Part shown: positions 57,603 to 64,000 of the stretch, one piece after another
How the letters are laid out: each line of letters opens with the position of its first letter
How positions within the stretch are numbered: the stretch's first letter is position 1
Source of the DNA: Adineta steineri
Lineage: Eukaryota > Rotifera > Eurotatoria > Adinetida > Adinetidae
Reading direction: 5' to 3'
NCBI GenBank assembly: GCA_905250115.1
Contig: CAJNOI010000168.1
Span: forward strand, 73,730 to 137,729
DNA length: 64,000 bases
Notes under the pieces: model-generated
What the model saw: the letters and a program-made list of their open reading frames with translations, nothing else
Databases searched by the model: none
What the model was told of the DNA's origin: nothing
Position numbers and translations under genes: made by a program

Positions 57603-60302
57603 TTATGCATAAAAATCTGCTGGTTCAAGTTTAATATTCGATGATGATGATGCTGTTGCCCATAAATCATTTGTTTCTTCATGTTGTATCGAATGTTGAT
57701 GTTGTTCTTGTTGTGAATACTGTTGATGTTGTTGTTGCTGTTGTATACGATGTAATGGTGCTATTCGTTCAAGATCAACTGTTAAATATCGTTTATAATC
57801 AGGTGAATTTAATAAATCAAAACATTGTTCAGATAAACGATATTTATCTCCAATATCAAGTGTACCAAGTGTTTGAATATAACGATCATATTCAACACCA
57901 AAACGTCCTAAACGTTCAATAAGATCATCATCATTTTTTTCATTATTATTATTATTATTGTTATTATTATTTTCATCTTCTTTTAACATTGGAGCACATT
58001 TAACAAGAAGATCAACACGTCTTCTTGTTCCATCAACCATTTGTACACCTTGTCTTACCATAATAAGTAATCGATATTTTTTTAATTCTTCAATAACTGA
58101 ATCAAGATAAGCAGCATTACGTTTTAATTTTGAATTTGCATATACAGATGTACGTGTAAATGCAACATAGGGTAAAAGTAAAAGTTCATGAGCAAGTTCT
58201 AATGATTTAACATAGGAAGGATCAACAAATGTTTTTAAACGTTTTGATGCTGGTGATGTTGATCGTGGTGGAAATGATGATGTTGATGGTTGATGTAATA
58301 TCCATGAACGATCAGCAATAGGTGCTTGATTTATTAATGTTGGTACTCTAAAGAATAGAAAGAAAAAAAACAATCTTATAAATCAATTCTATATTCATTT
58401 TTTTACTCTGGATTTAATGTTCCAGTATTTAATGTTGGTTCAAACATAATTTCAAATTGTTTTATACTTGTATTAACAAAATAAATAGCTGATTGAACAA
58501 TAGCAACATTAATATTAACTCGTACTGTTGTTGTACTTCTTGTTTTCTCAATAATATGATTACAATTATCAAAAAATACTTTATCTGCTTGACCAAATGT
58601 ATGAAATGTTCGTCGATAAACAATTAATGTTTCAATAGCTAATTCAATAACACGTAATGATGCTGATACACGTAAAACTTGTTCACGTGCTGATAAATAT
58701 CTTGCCGACATACCTGAATGAGTATCTTCAAGTGATGTTGCTTGAAAAAAAACAGAAATATTATAAAATATATTCATTTGAAATCATCAAAAATCTACCT
58801 TTTAAATAAAGTGCATCGAGATAATCACACATAAATTGATTTGCTTGTGGATCATCAAAATAAAAATCAATTAAATTTGAACAATGACAATTAAGAACTA
58901 TAATCCATTGTTCAAGTGATGGATAACGATTTGAATCAGATAATTTCGGTCGTCGACAAAACAAACGTGCTTTACTAGCTATAAATATCATTAACCAATC
59001 TGTATTATTTATAAGATAGTTATTATTATTATTCAAACTAGTGTTATTATTAAATTTAGTTTCAAGTATTTTCCGAATAAATTGTCCATTACTTGTTCCA
59101 ATAATTGAATGAGAATTTTGTTTTTGTATATGAGCATATGTTCCATGTTCATCAAATTTATCTGATATACAAAAACCTGTTGGTAATGTTGATTCATCTG
59201 ATCGACAAAATATATTTGAATTAAATGTATGTCGAGTATCATATTGTTGTCCTGTTTGACGGAGACATTGTACATTATTCATTGCTTGTTTTATATGTTC
59301 AACAAGTGATGAACGTTCATAACCTAATTAAAATTTAGTTTAGTTTAGAATATTAATTCATCAGAGACGGCCTACAATTATATTTCAAGGCTGTCTCCTT
59401 TGTTTTTCTTTTATATGAAGTTATTTCATCTACTTCTTCTTCCTCTTCTTCTTCTTCTTCTTCCACTCAGACTCGGGTCAAAGAGTTCCATGAGAAAAGA
59501 GAAGAAGAAAAAAAATAACCTTCACGGGAGCGTTTTTTGAATTTTTTTTTTTTTCATAATGTATCTCTATTTAGCACCATATCTCTTTTGTTTTTTCCGC
59601 TATTTTAATTTATGATAACAGAAATAAATGTAAATCAAGTTAATAATTACTTTCATAACTGACTATATTTATAAAAAAAACCTGTGAGATCTTACTCATT
59701 TATACTCTTTGACTCGTAAATTTCAAATCTATCTTTATCTTTAATAAATAAAATATTATATAATAATCGTATACTTAACGATGAATGTGTTTTATTATCT
59801 TATCATATATTGTAATTTAGTGTTAGTATTTTAAGCATCACATAGATAAAACTCAACTTGACCTATTTTCTTGAATTTTATTTCCGTGATGTTTTTTTTT
59901 ATTTTTAAAGTATTACTAATAGATTTTGATATGATTTAAATATAAAAAGAATCTATTTCCGTCAAAATTGTGTTTCAATCTTCATTTATCATATAAAAAT
60001 TAGATAAAAAATATGATTTTTTTACCTGATCGTACAACTAATAATAAATGAAGATTGAGTTTATGTTTTAGTTGATTGTCAGCATAGACAAATGAAGTTG
60101 GTGTAAGATAATATGAAGTTAAAGCAAGTAAATGCATAAATAGGCCAATATTATCAAACATATAATAATCACTTAATGCATGAATCAATTCACACGTATC
60201 AGGTGATAAAACTCGACGTAGATCAAGTTGATAAGATTCATTAAGAACTATAAATGTTGAATCGAACCATTGCTCCATCGTACCAATATTTTCATCATCC
60301 AT
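57603..60302 (-). CDS. Unidentified 626-residue protein
   Basis: Four exons (60026-60302, 58799-59323, 58407-58740, 57603-58347) join in frame to 626 residues. I do not recognise the family with confidence. Visible features are an acidic start (MDDENIGTMEQWF), a hydrophobic helix then KHKLNLHLLLVVRSGYERSSLVEHI (vaguely like a degenerate nucleotide-binding region without GKS/T), FIASKARLF, an AREQVLRVSASLRVIELAIETL helix, an Asn run (about 10), and Gln/His-rich low complexity near the C terminus. The spacing of the RSGYERSSLVEHI and AREQVLR blocks recalls DUF3987-type primase/helicase-associated proteins, but this is speculative. There is no signal peptide. The first intron, at 702 bp, is the longest in the window. 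Confidence 0.6.
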
Positions 60303-62747
60303 TGTTTTCTTCTTCTGTTTTCAGTTTCTGCTCGTGTTCTCTCTACTGCTTGCTACTCGTTCTACTGACGGCAACAAGAATTCTGATTGAAGAAAAAAGA
60401 ATTCTCCCTCTTTGCCTCGCATTTCTTTCTTTATTTCCTGTATCGAGCCTATTGCAAGTTGAGTGCAGAATTTTATGTGTTGTTAGTCGGTCGGAGAAAG
60501 AAACGAGCAGAACCGACTATATATATATTTATATATATATTTGTCCTCACTAATGGAGAAAAGAAGAATGAATAAATGTGAGTCTAGTTGTCCTGTCAAT
60601 GAGTATAAGAAAGGAAACTTTGACAGAGAGCCGAGAAAAGAAGGACAAAAATGATTCGGAATATCTGCGGCATTAACACCGGTAGTTCTTTAATGTCATT
60701 GAAAAAAAAACGAAGCCAAAAAAAAAAAACAAAAAAGAAAATAGTGCTTTCTTTTTATGATTATTTGATGTATTAAAACTATAATAAAAAAAATCATTTT
60801 TACTGAGTGGTCCATCACTAATAGAGCATTCACGTTTATACATTTTAGTAATTGACATAAGAAAAATACAATAACATAATTGTATCTACTTCACTCGATG
60901 AAATTTTTTAAAATGCATTTAAAAAATTGAAGAAATAACATGACTTTTAAAAATCAGTAACATACTTTTGTGTAAAAAAAAGGATTTGTAAAATACAATA
61001 AAGATTTTCTCGATAATGTTTACTATTTGCATGACGAAAACGATCGATTTGGATATTAAAACTACGCTGTCTGTATGAATGAAAAAACATAATCAGTCTA
61101 ATGTAAAATGATTAAATTCTATTATACAAAGTATTTAATATGATTTGTTTTTTGTAAAATTCGCTCGTCGAAAACTTATATTTAGCATTGGAACCCGGTG
61201 ATCTCAGAACTAAGGTCAAAAAAACATCCTTTGTTAGAATAGACCATTTTTTCATTTAAATCACTTTTTTATGCAAAATAAACCTTAAATTCATGATCAG
61301 CGTGATCGATAATCTCTATCTAGATAAAATTAGAGTGAAAAACAAAACAAAGGTTTTTTTGTTTTTTGGGAAGTCCTACGGCAAAAAAATGAAAAAAAAA
61401 GTTACTGTTTTTTCAAAAAAAAATATACAGTCTTGTTCAGAATTTAATGGTGATTCTAACCATATAGTTTTGTTTCTAAATGTTTGGAACTAAAAAAAAT
61501 GACCTTACCACCACCTGTCTTTTTCAGGATATGTTTGACTGGGATATTCACTAAATTTTTAAGTAGAAACTCCCTTATATTTATCTCAGTTTCAACATTT
61601 TTAAGGCGTAGTAGACGGTTATTTTAATGCTTTCATTTTATATTGTTATTCAAGCGAATAAAGTTTTATCAAAATATTTTAAGCTAACAATACTAAATTA
61701 TAATTATAGACAAAAACATAGGAATTAATCTAAAATTAAGTCAACTTGATAATCACTTATAAAGTTGATAAAAGTTATTTTCTTATGTTATTATAAATGG
61801 CTAAACTCATTTTAGGGTACAATATTTAAGCTAATAATATACACAAAAAGAAAAGTATACATGAACTATCAGCTGATATTATTTCCATTTATAATTTGAT
61901 TTTTCTGATTATTATGCAAAATTTGTTTCTAAATCAGAAACCTACATTTATTTCTTTCAAAATAACAATAATATTTGAAGAACATACAATAACAAATATT
62001 TACTATTTACTAAAAAGATATTATTTACCATGACATAAATATTATTACAAAAACAAATATTTTCTGAATATAATCATTAATATATTGAATTAAAATATCA
62101 TAATGATAAATTTTTCAAACAGAACTGCTCATATTTATCTTGAAATATAGCAGACGCATTTCCTGTTTTTTTTCAAGTAAACTTATTTGCAAAAAATAGA
62201 TTCAGATAAACTGATAAATTTTTCTTCTTATACATTAAACGAACATAAATTATTTATCGTTGTCAATATATGAGTTTCTTGATATAACAAGTAAGAAATA
62301 TAATTAATGACATCATCTTTCTTTTATATATTTAGACCTAAGATTGATTATATTGATATGTACATATATATATATATATATATTCTTTTTCTATATGTTC
62401 TATCTAAACATGTTCGGTCGTTTAAAACCACAAAGGTAAATCTACTTTTACCAATAGCAACGCTACTAATGATAATGTTTACTCATTTTTGTACTTTTAT
62501 TTTATACAATATATACTAATGAATACAAGGTAAGGCAGGAGCGTATCCTTTGATCATAAATGTGCGATGCACTCGAGCGATGCGTAAATATTGAATGGTG
62601 CTTAAGGTAAAAGGCGAAATTTTTTATTGCGACGAATATATATGCATATATTTTGATAAGTAAACATTATTTATTAAATAAGCGATTAATTGACAAACAT
62701 ACACTGCTCACTTTATTTCCTAGACGATGATTTAAAAAAAAACAGAA
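60303..62747. other. 2.4-kb intergenic region
   Basis: AT-rich, between divergent genes (unidentified protein - and transporter +). It contains TA microsatellites (about 60520-60540 and 62362-62382) and A/T homopolymers. No credible coding frame. Confidence 0.55.
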
Positions 62748-64000
62748 ATGGATTCTTCCGCAGCTATGAATGCATCAAATAAAGTATGTAAATCTCAAAT
62801 AATATCTTGTTTTTTTTTGAATATTTCTTATTTTATTTTTTGTTAAAAAAAGGAACTTCATATGGCATCGAATTCTGATTCCGGTGATACAATTATTCCA
62901 TTAGAAAATCCTAATAATGTACCGACAATTGTTGTTCATTCACCAACAAGTGATACTGATCTAAGTGTTACACCTGCTTTTCCAAATTTTTCAACGAATG
63001 AAGAAGTTGTTAATCAACCAGTATCTACTGATCCTATAGAACCATCTAATACAAATTTAGAAGAAGATGAAGAAGAAGAAAATAAATCTGTCTTAGTACC
63101 AATGACTACTCCAAATCTACCACAACAAAATACTCAATTACTTGATGAATTGAAATATTTACTAAAACCAACAAATTCATTAGCAACCTCAAATTCAGTA
63201 ATACAAGAATCCGTAAGATTTCGCCATTGAATATTATATAAATATATCAATATATTTCTATTGTAGCAAGAAGCAGATGCAGCTATAAAACGTCGAACAC
63301 TTCAATTTGACGAGAATTTAATGACAAATGCTAACAACTCGTTAATTGATGATTTAACACCAAATGAAATTAAATCACTGAATGCAGCAGAACGTCGTTC
63401 CATTGCATCACGTAGTCATCGATCATCATCAAACGCTGACTCAATAGGTAATGGATCACGAAATCCATCAATGCAACCAAGTATACATCCCCGTACTCAA
63501 TCTCAATCATCATCATCAGCCGCTCCCATTACTCAACCTGAACAACGTACTTTGTTGAGTCAACTTTCTGGTTTAACTTGGGCATTTATTGCAGCTTATT
63601 CTTTTACTATCATCTTATTTCTAACTCGAATGTGTGGAATTGATCTTATCTTTGGATTTTTCTTGCAAATGATTATTCAAACAATAGCATTTGGTGTTTA
63701 TGCTTTCTATAAAGGTTATAATTTATTAGGACCATCGGATCATCGAATTGCAATGATTTGTCGTGCTGTACTAATTGGTATTGGTTCATTGACTTCTTTC
63801 CTTGCCTATTACTTTATAACAATAGTGGATCTTTCAGCCATTCGACAGAGTCAAGTCATAGTGACTATAATACTTTCTATAGTTGTTCTTCATGAACGTG
63901 CTACTATAGCACGTATTATTGCGTGTGGTATAACATTTATTGCTATAATGATTTTTTATGCAGAAGAAGCATTTAGTTCGTACAACACTTTCTGGAATCC
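62748..64000 (+). CDS. EamA/DMT-type transporter (SLC35G-like), 5' part only
   Basis: Three exons (62748-62783, 62853-63212, 63267 to beyond 64000). The N-terminal 200 residues are a disordered, acidic and Ser-rich cytoplasmic region (NLEEDEEEENKS, RSSSNADS). The membrane domain begins at LTWAFIAAYSFTIILFLTRM and contains at least five hydrophobic helices, including DLSAIRQSQVIVTIILSIVVLHERATIARIIACGITFIAIMIF. The helix ending in a V.HER-type motif is the hallmark of EamA (drug/metabolite transporter) repeats. The likely role is export or exchange of a small metabolite. The second half of the protein is outside the window, so paralog and length are unknown. Confidence 0.8.

Noticed and set aside
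59364..59397. Small hairpin GAGACGGCCT / AAGGCTGTCTC in the long intron, considered as an RNA gene
   Set aside because: The stem is short and lacks tRNA, snRNA or miRNA-precursor features.
61190..61210. GGAACCCGGTGATC string, considered as part of a tRNA T-loop
   Set aside because: No cloverleaf arms can be built around it.

Overview
The window looks like nuclear DNA of a bdelloid rotifer (Adineta/Rotaria/Philodina type). This is inferred from AT-rich sequence, spliceosomal introns mostly 45-60 bp long with GT-AG ends, metazoan genes such as fgfrl1, gtpbp2 and an SLC9C-type exchanger, families known to be expanded in bdelloids (Argonaute, WWE plus ADP-ribosyltransferase, NHL repeats), and many short elements built from a GTGGGT-like repeat resembling the bdelloid telomere hexamer TGTGGG. 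No marker gene settles the genus. A 100-N assembly gap lies at 36257-36356.

Region 1, about 1-23.2 kb, is loosely packed and accessory in character. It holds a seven-exon Argonaute with a degraded slicer site (-), a WWE/ADP-ribosyltransferase (+), a GIMAP/AIG1-type GTPase (+), a secreted NHL propeller protein (-), a two-pass membrane protein (+), a ZZ zinc-finger protein (-), a condensation/acyltransferase-like enzyme with visibly higher GC (-) and a trypsin-like protease (-). Between them lie ten telomere-like hairpin elements and, at 18.6-20.9 kb, an island of non-autonomous transposons: a hAT-type MITE with an 8-bp target duplication, a mariner-type MITE nested in it, a 608-bp foldback element and a tandem duplication.

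Region 2, about 23.6-35.1 kb, is a dense run of five plus-strand genes: an SLC9C-like Na+/H+ exchanger with voltage-sensor and cyclic-nucleotide domains, an acetylserotonin-O-methyltransferase-like enzyme, mitochondrial ribosomal protein S14, GTPBP2 and TRUB2. Three of them have a splice-acceptor-like tract ending in AG directly against the ATG, which suggests spliced-leader trans-splicing and perhaps polycistronic transcription.

Region 3, about 35-64 kb, carries conserved housekeeping and signalling genes: fgfrl1 (-), a divergent P2-type cation ATPase (-), a syntaxin-7/12 (-) divergent from smndc1 (+), dlat (+), iscu (+), an unidentified 626-residue protein (-) and the 5' part of an EamA-type transporter running off the end (+). 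I found no telomere-like hairpins to the right of the gap.

Exon boundaries were read by eye. The joined reading frame closes without internal stops for every multi-exon gene called as complete. All ortholog names rest on remembered family motifs, not on a search. The most interesting points are the hairpin family, the SLC9C-like exchanger with all three signature motifs eroded in a presumed male-less lineage, several enzymes with substituted catalytic or ion-binding residues, the nested MITEs and a start codon split by an intron.
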